The position numbers and the translations under genes were made by a program. A stretch of DNA of 28,774 nt from Dinochytrium kinnereticum (taxonomy: Eukaryota; Chytridiomycota; Chytridiomycetes; Chytridiales; Chytridiaceae): contig JADGJT010000304.1 of NCBI GenBank assembly GCA_027604005.1, forward strand, positions 1 through 28,774, in the 5' to 3' direction. Positions 13,610 through 24,386 of this stretch are shown in pieces (the first letter of the stretch is position 1; each line of letters opens with the position of its first letter). The notes beneath the pieces are model-generated. The model made no database searches and was not told the origin of the DNA. It worked only from the letters and a program-made list of their open reading frames with translations.

Positions 13610-15176
13610 TCACGCTGGTGGCAAAAAATTGCTAAACAAGGCTATGCCCACAAGCCCATAGCAAATAAAATATCCACATACTGTAAGACCAACGCGCCGT
13701 GGGGCATGGAATATAAGATGAGCAGCATACCAATAAACGCAAGGCATTGATGAGCACATCACGCGAGTGATGATTTGGACGTGCGCAAAGAAAAGAAGCT
13801 GTAGGGTCAGACAAAGCCATAGCAAAACATATGGCAGAAGCTGTGGGGACAAAAAACCAAGCGATCTGTCCTTTGCATTCCATGGGTGACGGAGGTAAGT
13901 AATGCACCCCAATACTGACATAGCGATCATAGGTGCCGCCAAAAGAAAGTTAGGCACTTGCTGGGTGGTCCAGTATCTTAAAAACCCCACATTCCTGAAT
14001 GAAGTAAGAAAAAAGAAAAATCAAGTTACCGACCAATAGTAATCCTGGACAAAAGAGTAAATCAAAGGAACCGCCCTCAAACACCAAGGCCGGGGTTCAG
14101 AACTTCGACAAAAAGCCTCATAACCTTGCCATTGTACGGAAGCAAATGCCCCCAACACTACCACCGCCAGTACAACCCCTTTTACGCTTTTAACGAAAGA
14201 AAACTTTTTGCACTTTAGATAAAAAAATCATAATCTTCGACTTACAGAAGGGCCAGGAATTAGAGACTGAAAAGAAGATAACATAAAGATTCCCGAATAT
14301 AGCATGCCATTGGAACGGACAGTTCCAGATAGAACCCAGGCAAGCGCCGCACGAAAGGGTTTGCTACTTTCAAATTGCATCATTCCTATAAACGCCAGAG
14401 CTGCAAAAAGGCTCTCGGAGTACCTAAAAAGGTCAGTGATGCGGTTTAAAAAGATAAAATACACAGAAGACATGAATATGGATGCAGGGTTGATACAAAA
14501 GAGAATAGCGGAGGTCGCAGCCATTCCATTATGCCTTAAAACCAACAGGCTTAACCTATACGACAACGAACACAATGTACAGAAAATCCGATATTAAAGC
14601 AGGTTTTAAAGGAAAGCTAGTAACCTGTACAAAAATATCGCGGCCATGATGAAGCTAAGATTCGATATAACCAGTCCAGACAAGGCAAAAACAAAGGACG
14701 GCGAACCGTCCGCTGATTGCTTCCAAACTTTCAATAATTAGAATATTCAAGCATCTTGCAGTCAAACTTGAAGCCAAAATTCGAGACAACATCGGAAAAC
14801 CGGGGAAGAATGCATGCTCATTCTCATACACATGTCCCCGTTCCGCGATGGCAACAAAATAGATAGCATCCCATCTAATGAACGGTAAAATTCCGATGAA
14901 ATTCTCCGCATTTGAAACAGGTTTAGCGGTCAGAGGATCTACCCCCAATGAGAAGAGCGCGGAAGTATCGTAGGCTATCCCAATCCTTTCGAAAAGACGA
15001 GCAACAGCAAAAACTATTACACGTGATATGATCGCCCAGATGAGAATATCTTTTTCATTTAGTTGAGCTCTCCCTGTATTTTCGGGCCTGGATTCCACTG
15101 TCGCGTTCGCTTGTGGTTTCTTGCCAGCTGAAACCACTCGTATTGCAGTCTTGTCCATTCCCTTTCTCCTGTGCAT
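13610..15176 (-). CDS. GPI18: GPI mannosyltransferase 2 (PIG-V / Gpi18)
   Basis: PIG-V adds the second mannose to the GPI anchor precursor in the ER lumen, using dolichol-phosphate-mannose. Family motifs occur in order on the minus strand: ILPFIRWDAIYFVAIAERG with the conserved RWD near the first lumenal loop, HAFFPGFPMLSRILA, FCINPASIFMSS followed by YSESLFAALAF, then QWQGYEAFC, RPWC, VQDYYW, NVGFLRYWTTQQVPNF, and the last helices ending FSNFLPPA. The protein is hydrophobic throughout. About five or six introns are present; one of 40 nt (roughly 14783-14744) joins RILAS to IWKQSADGSPSF. I did not resolve every junction. The start at 15176 (MHRRKG) or an in-frame ATG 18 bases downstream (MDKTAI) could be used. 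The stop is 38 bases from the TM9SF3 stop. Confidence 0.95.
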
Positions 15177-15218
15177 GTTGGGTTATTGAAAATTTTTCTG
15201 GAAGAAAAAGAGCTCAGC
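15177..15218. promoter_or_regulatory. Shared bidirectional promoter, PIG-V / SmD1
   Basis: Only 42 bases lie between the divergent start codons of a GPI-anchor enzyme and a core spliceosome protein. The stretch is A/T-rich, with AAATTTTTC near its left side. No TATA box was recognised. Core promoter elements must overlap the transcribed 5' ends. Confidence 0.6.
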
Positions 15219-15666
15219 ATGAAGTTGGTCAGGTAATGTCGCAGTTCATGCAGCCGATATCCTGCTGACCGCCGTCGCAGATTTCTCATGAAGTGCTCGA
15301 ATGAGACGGTGTCAATAGAGCTCAAAAACGGTACAATCGTGCATGGCACCATCACCGGTGTTGACATGCAGATGAACACGCACTTGAAGACGGTGAAAAT
15401 GACGCTGAGGAACAAGGATCCTGTAAACCTGGAAACCTTGAGCATTCGCGGAAACAACATCCGTTACTTCATTCTTCCCGACTCTCTTCCTCTGGACACT
15501 CTGCTTGTTGACGACGCACCAAAGGCAAAGTCGAAAAAGAAGGATGCGGGTAAGATCATATTTATCACATTCACAGTTTAACATGAACATTAAAGGCCCG
15601 GGTATGGGACGTGGTCGTGGAAGAGGCATGCGAGGAAGGGGTCGCGGACGTGGACGTGGCCGATAA
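15219..15666 (+). CDS. SMD1: Small nuclear ribonucleoprotein Sm D1
   Basis: SmD1 is part of the heptameric Sm ring on U1, U2, U4 and U5 snRNAs. Three exons (15219-15232, 15281-15549, 15596-15666) give 117 aa, the usual size. The Sm1 motif ([30 protein letters not shown]) and Sm2 motif ([15 protein letters not shown]) are intact. The C-terminal tail is an RG repeat ([16 protein letters not shown]), the site of symmetric arginine methylation and SMN-type recognition in the family. The first exon is 14 nt and encodes only MKLV plus two bases. The introns are 47 and 46 nt. The stop is 19 bases from the stop of the gene on the other strand. Unambiguous. Confidence 0.98.
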
Positions 15667-15685
15667 ATCGGTTTTAGATGGGGGC

Positions 15686-18600
15686 TTAGGACTGATTTTG
15701 GCTTGGCTCTCTTTGTGCCATACCCACATCCTTTCGCCCTTCTGAACGAATCGCCACATCGAAGAGGTTCAGAATATTTAAGGGCTAAGATGGTTAACCC
15801 ATTGAATATATTTTCATTTGTTTGTACCTGTGCGTCTCGTTCTCCTTGTTGCATAAACCGGCCTCCCCATGGTGTTGCTATGCCTATAAATGATTATCAT
15901 AATCAATGAACCAGCTGCAGAACCCCTACCTTGCTCCGCCCATATATCGCGTGCTTTCGTCACAGGCAATGAACCGGGATACGGTAAAAACTCGGCATTG
16001 AAGGGTTGAGGTGCTAAAATGAAAGTTTCAGATTTGCGTCTCTCCGGGACCATACCTTCTGTCATACTACCTCTGTTGAGAAGGCGAAGCTGTTCCAGAC
16101 GCTCTTCGTTTGCCGCCATTTCTAAAGCTGTGAATTTTCCTTGCAAATGGGTTCTATTCTTCAGCTTTTCCTCCGTAAACCATCGAAGGCGTTCCAAGAA
16201 CTATGTTAATCATTAACGAAAGTGCAAAAGAAAGTCCTTACACTCATCGCAAACGGAGCACTTGTGAATGTCGGCTTCTTCCTGACCTATAAAATCTCAA
16301 CTAATTTCATAAGTAGAAAGGTGATACCGTATACTCGTTCCTTTTCATGCTGTGTTCAACTCGAATACTATTATTCTTTTGCTCTCGCACAGTTCGTTTG
16401 ATTTTGGAATGCTTTTTCGATTTCTTTCTGGAGTTTCCGTACTTTCCATCGCGATCAGGCTCCTGGAGAACATATGGCTCGTCTGATGGTTCTGCGGCCA
16501 TATTCTCTCTCTCTGGTATCTGTAATGGTGCCTCGGTAACACTCCGCATGTATTCCCGTGCGATACGTTGAGCTCGTTCCTGCATTTGCCTGATTTTTTG
16601 TTCGTGCTCCATTTCTGATGTTTCATGCTGACGGCGAAGGTCCTCCATGCTTGCTTCCAATCCAGATATTCTTTCCCTGATAGACGTTTAGATACTTTGA
16701 ACGCTTTCCTATCATACTCATATTCGGATTGAAGTAATTGCAGTTGCTGTGCGTGTAGTAGGGTTAATTCCATTACATCCTGAAGGGAGAAACACCCTTT
16801 TTGCGTATCAAGGCCCGTGGACTCACTTCGGGATTCAGATGAAGTCAGACAATTCTCATATACCTTTGCGACTCATGGGAGTCACCAATGAATTTAGATA
16901 GGGTTTCTCCCAATTCTTCAGAGTTAATGTTTCCAAAATACTATTTGCTCTTAGCATAACCCCTTAGAGTAAAGACCAACCTCATAATCGGAAGCCGCGC
17001 TATCGTCCGTGGTGGAATTCTCTGAACCAGAAGAGTAGCTGTCTAAGTCGTCCTCGGAGTCAGAAATAATTTCAACCTCGCCAGGCTTGTAGTCGTCTAC
17101 CACGGTTTTTCTCACATTCCCATTGGGAGACACCTTCAATGACGAAAATTGTAGGGTTGACAAAACGTTGCTACTGTTGCTTTTGGGAAGCCTTGTGGCT
17201 AATTTCGGCTGCATAATGCAACGAAAGTCTACCAAAGACCACGTCTTTTTAATGCCCAATGGCATTGGCTTCCGTAAAATAAGACCTCCTGAATATTCCG
17301 AAACATATCTAATTCGAGGCGGCCCCTCAAAAGGTCTAAAGTGGAGACGGCGTAATTTCCGTTTAAATGCTGGGAAAAGTCGTTTAAGCAATGACTGGAA
17401 GCGCTCCACTTTGGATTTAGCCTCTTTAACCCATGAGGGGTCTCTTTCTGAAATGTATTCACGGATTTCTTCTGGTAACCTATGAGCTTACATATTTCAA
17501 TTTTCGTACCTGCTTCAGATATATCGAATTGACGGGAAGGTTTGGGACTTACGACCGATGCCGTCGTGCTTCTTTTACCCTTCTTTCCGCCACGACGACG
17601 GCTGCGGCTTCTATCATGATGTTCGCTCTCCGCACTGTGTCTTCCGCCTAGGTTCGAAGGAGGGCGGCTCTCCTGCTGTAATTGGCTATAATCATTCTGC
17701 CTCGACGGAGCATGACTTCTGGCTATTTGGATCTGTCGAGCCACAGAGAGGTCCAAAACGGCCTCATCCCTAAAGTCTTAGAGATTCCCTTTAAGTTTTC
17801 CTTCTTACTGCTGTTCGTTTTTACACCCATTGCCATGGCTAGTCCGTATTTCTTCAGCATTTCCCTAGCCATGTTATAAATAACACACGCTTCAAATCTA
17901 ACCAACATCCTTCGAGCCAGTCGCTCCCAGAGAACTATTCTACGTTCGCTCTTAAACTTATTCAACTGAAACTGAAGATTTTCTAGCTTTCTTATAGATA
18001 TGTCAAGGATATGGTTTTGTCTAGACGCGGTTAGATAATACAAGGCAAAAATGGAACCTATGATAATCCTTTTCTAATTCTAGGATTGCATATTGTTTGT
18101 TGGTCCAAGGTCGTGAGTATAGCCTAACTTGCTTTATGAGCTCAAACATTGGCTCATGCATTTCAGATTTGCTGCCTAGTTAGTTAAATGGTAACATCAA
18201 GATTACCTTCTAAATAATCGGGAAAATAGTAGTGTGAGCTGTAGTTTCACGTTCGAAGGCACCTAAACGACTTCAACCACCCGCATCTATATTGTAGGAC
18301 TCACAGTTTGCGTCAGAAAGTCGTCCTTCCATATTGTCATCTCCTCTAACGACGCCTCGAAATCTCCTAGAGCACATAATAACTCATTGCACAATTCGTC
18401 AAACACTGAGTAAATATCTCTGTCTTGCTCATCTGCCACTAGATTCAAAACGGTTGCTGGGTGCGGGATATCCTGATGGTACAATCGAAATTCTTGAACC
18501 GCAGAGACTGCCGTCAATCCCAATAGCCTCTCCGATTCGCTATCACTGGAGGGTCAAGGCAAGTAAAGTCTTAACATATTCTTGCCATAACAATCGCATT

Positions 18601-18936
18601 TACCTCATTTCTTCGAACTGATTGCCAGAGCTGTGCTCCTCGGTATTAGGAATTTTTCTACCCTCCATATGGCTGCGTGAAGGGTCCAGGCTTCTGATCA
18701 TTTCTAATGCACCCAGTCGTCCAGGCCGTTTCTGGACTACATGGGTCATTTGATGAATAAATGGTTCAAGCTGCTTTGCAATTACCGGCTGCATTCTCGG
18801 GATGGTCCATCCGAATATAGTTTTCGTCCTTCATCTTCGGCGCCGTATGGTTTATCGAAGGCCTCTTTGCGCTCATCAAAGCCACAGCTAGACTCATGCG
18901 CCGTGCTGGCACGGGCGTTTTCCTCTCCTCCTCCAT
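15686..18936 (-). CDS. Unrecognised large multi-exon protein, charged with coiled-coil parts
   Basis: I do not recognise this protein. About a dozen short introns (mostly 38-60 nt) can be removed to give one open frame of roughly 850 residues from the ATG at 18936 to the stop at 15686. In order: a basic N terminus (MEEERKTPVPARRMSLA); helical stretches (DIYSVFDELCNELLCALGDF, KQVRLYSRPWTNKQYAILEL, SERRIVLWERLARRMLVRFE); a serine/arginine/lysine patch (RSRSRRRGGKKGKRS); a more globular segment (EGPPRIRYVSEYSGGLILRK); an acidic serine cluster (ISDSEDDLDSYSSGSEN); a long coiled coil (RRQHETSEMEHEQKIRQMQE); and a C terminus with FLERLRWFTEEKLKNRTH and ATPWGGRF. Charge blocks suggest a nuclear or cytoskeletal scaffold, which is speculation. 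Codon use and intron size match the neighbours. It could be two genes, but I saw no stop that forces a split. Confidence 0.72.
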
Positions 18937-18980
18937 CCTTCCAATGTTGTGAAATTGACAATTTTATAGAGGATTGACAA
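18937..18980. promoter_or_regulatory. Shared bidirectional promoter, unknown gene / TmcB-like gene
   Basis: Forty-four bases separate the two inferred start codons. The sequence is A/T-rich and includes TTTTATAGAGG on the + strand, a weak TATA-like element. The element depends on the start chosen for the minus-strand gene. Confidence 0.45.
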
Positions 18981-21900
18981 ATGGCATCTAAGAAATGGCT
19001 GAAGACGACCATGTTCCAAGGCATTGATTGCATGCTGCCTGAAAACCCTCTAACCCACTTAGTACTGTTCTGTATGATACATGGAAACACGCAGTCCGCC
19101 TATGTTGGATACGTATCAGCAGTCGCCGAGGATATTCAGCTCCTGTCTTTCTTGGTGGTTTCCGAGGCCGCAAACTATTATGACGTTCCGTCAATAGCAG
19201 TCAGCGTGGGTCAGCTAATCATTAAGAATTACTCGGCAATTAGCATACGGGATTTTACTTTTATCTTTGCATTTTCCGTCACCGCAGTCTTTGCACTTGC
19301 ATTAAACATGGTTTGGGTGGCCTTTGGAATAGCAGTTCGTACAGCAAATGTATGCGTATTTAACTCTGTTACTTCTTTTTCAAGAGAGGAAAACATGCTC
19401 TCATTTGGCCTATTAGAACACTTAGGCTACTGGGATCTATCCTTCCATCACTGTTCTAGTAAGCGGACACAGCAAACGATGGAACTGACTATTTCACCAA
19501 GCATTCCAATTCTTCAGGTTTTAGTTAGTCCTTTGGCTGTCTGCCTTTTCTATGATCGATCAGCTTTTCTCAGCGCAACTGATCACCCGGCTCTAGGCTC
19601 TGATGCTTGTCGAAATCTTACTCAGCTGCCGTTCATTTTCTTTTCTGGGCTTTCGCTTATATGCTATGTCCCACTTAGCATTTGCCTAGCTGGGGTTTTC
19701 TTCAATACAGATCCCACCATAAAGGCCCCATCAAATAAGTCTCATGGACGGGCAGATATGGTTTTTTTGTCGCTAAAAACATTTATCACCATCGTTTACA
19801 TTTCGTTAAGCCCAAAGCTTTTTAGTGTAAAGATTGCAATGGCTTTTATAACTTGGTGGGTAATAGTATCATAACTAATATCTTACACTGTTAGTGTGGG
19901 ATCCTTCGCCGTGATACTCTTCTACTTTCCGTTTTATAGTTTATTCTTAACCAAGCTGGTAAGCGCAGGCGATACAGGCAAAATTAAGGTGGCTTAGAGG
20001 GCAGGATTAAGATGTGGATGTGCATTCTCTGCTTTTTGTGGGGTGATTGCGACCTGGATACGGACAAAGGAGAACTCCCATAAATCCTACATGTTTTGGA
20101 TAATGCTGGCGGTACTTCCTTGCGGCTTCTTGGTGGGATACATGTCTGCTGGTAGCGCGTGATACTTTCTGCTGTTAAGCCATCTTAGGATTTGTTTTCT
20201 CCAGAATTCAAAACTCTTTAAGAACTACAATTCGTCTCGTAAGCGAGAAGCAAACCGTTTCAAGCTACATATTTCGATTTTGGCCAAATGTCGAGGTTGC
20301 AGCGCGATTTTCAACTGCGCAAATGTCCCGCCGGAGTCGGAAATTTAGAGAATCATTTCTTATTGAAAGGGATAACATTTTTAGAAGTGGTATTGCTCAG
20401 TACCCATCAAAGGTATTTAACGGATCTATAAAGAAAATTCATTGAACCCATCCAGTTTCTTATTCCTGTGCAGTGGAGTCAGTATATGTACTATATGGAG
20501 AAGTCACCGAAATTTGCGGATCATCTTAAGCTGATAAAAGATCTAACGGTGCCACTGGATGTTCAATTTCAGATTTTTTTCGCATTTCAAACTCTTAAGC
20601 AGAGCCAAACAATTGATGTTCTTGGTTCTGGTGTGCATCTGGATGTTGTTGGACATGAGGAGTATGAAAAGTTAGAGGTTGAATCCAGGGAATTTCATTT
20701 TTTATCGAGCTTCTATATGAAAGAACTATGGTGCTGCCTCTTAAAGGATCCTGTTGATTTAAGAGACCTTGAAGATGCATGCGATGTGGCATTTCTCCAT
20801 TTACTGAAAGCCGCGGAATGTTACAAGAGGCTGGTCACAAAGTCGCCTCATTTATGGCAAAAAAGTCTAAAGATCTTAGGTTCCCAAAGTCAGAGCGCCT
20901 CTTGCGGCAGTATGCATCATTTTGCTTTAATGTAGGAGATCCTGTATAGTTTTTTCTTATATTTTAGGTTCAATATGACTACAGACTTGGAGAACTTTTG
21001 AGTCGAAAGATTGACGAGATTGAGCAGGTTTTCCCCATATCTTTTGGCTTATATTCACGTGAACAAAAGAAATGCGCTATTGAAGCTGGTGTTCATTTGA
21101 TTTCTAAGTATAGTCTAGGGTCGTTTGAAGACCCAAACAATAAGGAAGCATCCAAGATAAGCTCCATGGTTTCGGTACCATTCTGGTCGGAAACGTTCCG
21201 AAAGAAAGCTTTTGCTATAGAAACCTCTCTTGTAGTAACATCAGCCCTTTTTATCGCCCTATCGGCCCTTATCTACTGGTTTACATATGGATATCATTCG
21301 TCGTCGAGGGGAAGACATTTCGCCCTTAAAATGTACACTTCTCTAGGCCTATGTTTTTTCTAATTAGTTAAGGATAACAGAATGTGAGATACTGAAGATC
21401 AGATGCATGCTTCGATGGGAGAGTTTTGGCATGAATATCAGTACTTCGGAAACGTGGCGGTCTCAACTGCGGCAAGACGCAATTCGGTTGTTCCGGGAAT
21501 CTCACGATTTATTTTTGTATTCCACGTCGAAAAATGTAAAATATAAGAGGAATTCTTTTCTAACATTTAAGATATTTCGGAATAGTCTTTTCGCCAAATC
21601 GGTAAATAATGACTTACTTTTTTAAAGATTACTAAAAAATCATTGCACTGGTAGTTTAATACTTTGCCAGTTAGAGAAAGTAATTACTTCGTTGGAAGCT
21701 TACGAGGGATACCCATTGCATTTACGGAATACTGGGTACGTATGGTTGGCGCCTCATGTTCTCACAATACCTAGGCATTTTCTCATTTCGGCCTAACAAT
21801 TGATAATATTTTCAAAGAGATTGCTTTTTTAAGCCCTGCTAATGAAACTGCCATGACGATATCTTTAGGGCCTATATTTGACGGGAACCGAAATGCCTAC

Positions 21901-23355
21901 AGCGCCGTTTCGTCTGGTAAAGTCAAGCACTGATAGGAGATAGAGAATTAAAAACTTCTCACTTATAGGGCTTCTGCGACAGATTATTTCTGAAGGAAGC
22001 AATAACACTACCATAATAGTGATAGTTCTTGGAGGTTTCCTTTTAATTCACCATTTCGCTTATATTTCAAAGCCATTTTTTGCCTTTGCGTAATGACTTT
22101 CCTTACTATATCGAATATGTACGCAAAATTGCTGAAAAATCAACAGCGCGATGCTGCTTTGTACCTGAAGAGGCTGAAAAATACCCGTATACAAGTAGGT
22201 GCCGCAAGTAATTAGTAAGAGCTAAAACTCTCATTTTGTCCATTATTTGGTAAACAGGAATGCATAGATGTGTGGTTTAATTATCGTCATATATTCATCT
22301 GATAATTGTATTAGGGCCTGGAAGTTGAAATGAAATCAGCCTTCTTCGAGCAAGAGCTTGAAAAGAACAAGCAACTGTTTAAGTCGAAGAAAAACACATC
22401 CACCTCCCGCAAAGCCAGCAAATGGAATTTTTTCTTTGTTCAAAATCTCATCTGTGGATTAGTGCTGCTGGGAACATTATCGTATAATGTGTGGAAGCTC
22501 ACGAGTGACGAAATTGTTGTGGAGAAGGTAAACACATGCCGATGATGTCTTTTTAATAGAATTACAGTTAGTGTTGCTGCAGAATCAAATTTCCGAAGTG
22601 CGCGTTTCCTCACACGCAAGTTATGCGGCTATGAGGCATATAGCTTTTTCTTCGTTTCCATCCCTCTCAGACGCTTTCACCATGAAAGCTACAATAGGGC
22701 AACTGCAGCAGAGTCTGAACACTTCCGTTTCCACTCTTATGCATGGAAACGCGTTGTTCCGCCCGCAGCTTCCACCACTAGTCAAGTAGAGAGTCCTATT
22801 TTTTGGCACCATTAACGTTGAACTCAGCATTTCTCCGGAATTGAATCTTCTTTTATCAGCTCCATTAAAGGACATTATGATGAGCAATTCGACATATCAA
22901 AATTCTAGTAACATAGGAATTTAGGAATTTATCTCTAACGGCGTAGGCCTTTTTGACATAACTCAAACACTGGTGGGGTTTCTGGATAGATTTCGTCAAA
23001 CAAACTCGTCAATTGATTTGATAAAAGAAGCAGAAGAGATATATTCATCGGGCTTCATAGGTATTAAAAAACTAGAAATATTAATCAAAATCGACCTTTC
23101 AGATACATGGCAAATGGCGTTTAATGTGATTGATAAGGTGCTATGCCAAAGATTAGACGACCTACTTCTCATTACTTCTGCTGTGGCAGCCATGCAATTC
23201 TTTTTTCTGGCTATGAACGCCTACGCGCAGTATGCGACATTTGAAAGAATTAAAGGTAAGCTTTCTCCTTCTGTGTCTACACAATTCTCCTCCCTGTACT
23301 AAATTGGGATATTCTATTGAAATTGAATTTCAATCTTCCAGGGCTCTTGCGGTAA
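18981..23355 (+). CDS. TmcB/TmcC-like polytopic membrane protein
   Basis: One long gene with about 18 short introns encodes roughly 1,100 residues. The N-terminal ~450 residues hold about eight membrane segments (for example SLICYVPLSICLAGVFF and FAVILFYFPFYSLFL), with a lumenal-type segment FLSATDHPALGSDACRNL. A cytoplasmic helical region follows: LKLIKDLTVPLDVQFQIFFA, ESREFHFLSSFYMKELWCCL, LEDACDVAFLHLLKAAECYK, YDYRLGELL. This spacing of helices is what I know from TmcB/TmcC-type proteins of Dictyostelium and chytrids. Further membrane segments (SLVVTSALFIALSALIYWF, VIVLGAIFCLCVMTFLTI, NLICGLVLLGTLSYNV) and extracellular-like loops make up the C-terminal half, which ends FERIKGLLR. Two in-frame TAG codons (22787, 22922) are removed by 39-nt introns. 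Biochemical function is unknown. Exon borders in 21300-21700 are uncertain. Confidence 0.75.
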
Positions 23356-23490
23356 TTCTGCCGAAGATTGAATCCATGTAACATCTATAGATTTATTCGA
23401 GAGAAAGTGGACACAATTCTCCTTCGTAACTCTTAATTGAGCACGCTCCTCCCAAGTTCTTGGCGTATAAGCCCTGTGCAATCCAAGGCA

Positions 23491-24354
23491 CTAATCAGAA
23501 AGCATATCCCTTGAGGAAGACCACATATCCTCGGAGAATCTTTCCTTTATCTCATCCTTCGTTAACCATGCATATTGCTTGATGTAATCACGATTTGGGT
23601 TAATCTTTCCAGAGAGAATATGGGCCTTCATGTAAAATATCTAGCGAAGTTAGAGTTATTACAAGTCATGTCTGCAAACCTTTTTTTCTTTGCCTTGTCT
23701 ATAGCCAATTGGTGCCTTTCCAACCACCCATGTCTCTAACTGATTGCCGCATTGCATCTCCAGCTGCCGTTGCGCTGCCTAAAAAAGTATAGGTCAAAGA
23801 ACAAGACTATGCTTTGCATAATATATGCCCTTCCCGAAAACAAAATTAAAAATCAGAAACAGACAGACCTCATGAAGCAACTCGGCATCAATTAACTGCC
23901 CAGAAGGAAAGCTCCACGCATTGCTTTTATCTTTAATAACAAAGTACAATGAACGATCATAGCACCGGTCAAGACTTTCTTCACTTCCAACTTTGATGGA
24001 ACTTATGGATTGTTGAGAGGTCTTCAGCACACTCAGAAATTCTTCGTCGTGATTCCTGGATGGATTTGGATGCCGCAAATCCGAACCGGCAGACTTTTGG
24101 GCATCCATCCATCTTTGCTCAGCAACACTCCCCTTTTTGAAAAAGAATTCGTAATTGAACTCTTTGGCTTGCCATCGCTCCTCGTTTTCCCGATGACGCA
24201 AATATTGCCTTTCGAAAGCAGATAACTGACGAAGAACTACAGGATTACGTTTAAGGACCACTCCAACATCCACGCCGGTTTCCTTCACGGTGGAGAATGC
24301 TCTGGCACTTTGCCGACCGATCGTACACTTGGGACAACGAGCGAAGGCAAACAT
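23491..24354 (-). CDS. MRPL46: Mitochondrial large-subunit ribosomal protein mL46
   Basis: Three exons (24354-23869, 23778-23680, 23640-23491) give 244 aa. The N terminus has a mitochondrial targeting look (MFAFARCPKCTIGRQSARAF). mL46 carries a degenerate Nudix fold, and the matching pieces are here: VVLKRNPVVLRQLSAFE, RSLYFVIKDKSNAWSFPSG with the WxFPxG strand, RQLEMQCGN, and WVVGKAPIGY followed by a lysine-rich turn. FYMKAHILSG and the tail YAWLTKDEI follow, which is the family order. It is a component of the mitoribosome near the central protuberance. The start lies 32 bases from the divergent E2 gene. The introns are 90 and 39 nt. Secure. Confidence 0.93.
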
Positions 24355-24386
24355 GAGAAAAAAAATAAAAAAAAATTATATGTAAT
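24355..24386. promoter_or_regulatory. Shared bidirectional promoter, mL46 / tandem E2
   Basis: Just 32 bases separate the two start codons, the shortest divergent gap in the window. The stretch is nearly all A and T on the + strand, with two A runs and ATTATATG. A nucleosome-free poly(dA:dT) promoter is a reasonable inference. Confidence 0.6.

Noticed and set aside
15312..15854. Long antisense frame with a PRPRPRP repeat across SmD1
   Set aside because: The repeat is the complement of the SmD1 arginine-glycine tail, so it is a shadow. Only its first part overlaps the true end of the orphan gene.
17472..17509. A 23-nt intron in the orphan gene
   Set aside because: Using the next acceptor gives a 38-nt intron in phase, which fits the size class of the other introns.
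18782..19090. Minus-strand frame starting inside the TmcB-like gene as the start of the orphan gene
   Set aside because: It leads nowhere in phase. The ATG at 18936 joins through a short intron to the rest of the protein and keeps the divergent spacing.
22787..22924. Two in-frame TAG codons in the TmcB-like gene, hinting at stop-codon reassignment
   Set aside because: Both are removed by 39-nt introns with GT and AG ends that also restore phase. Other genes end normally in TAA, TAG and TGA.
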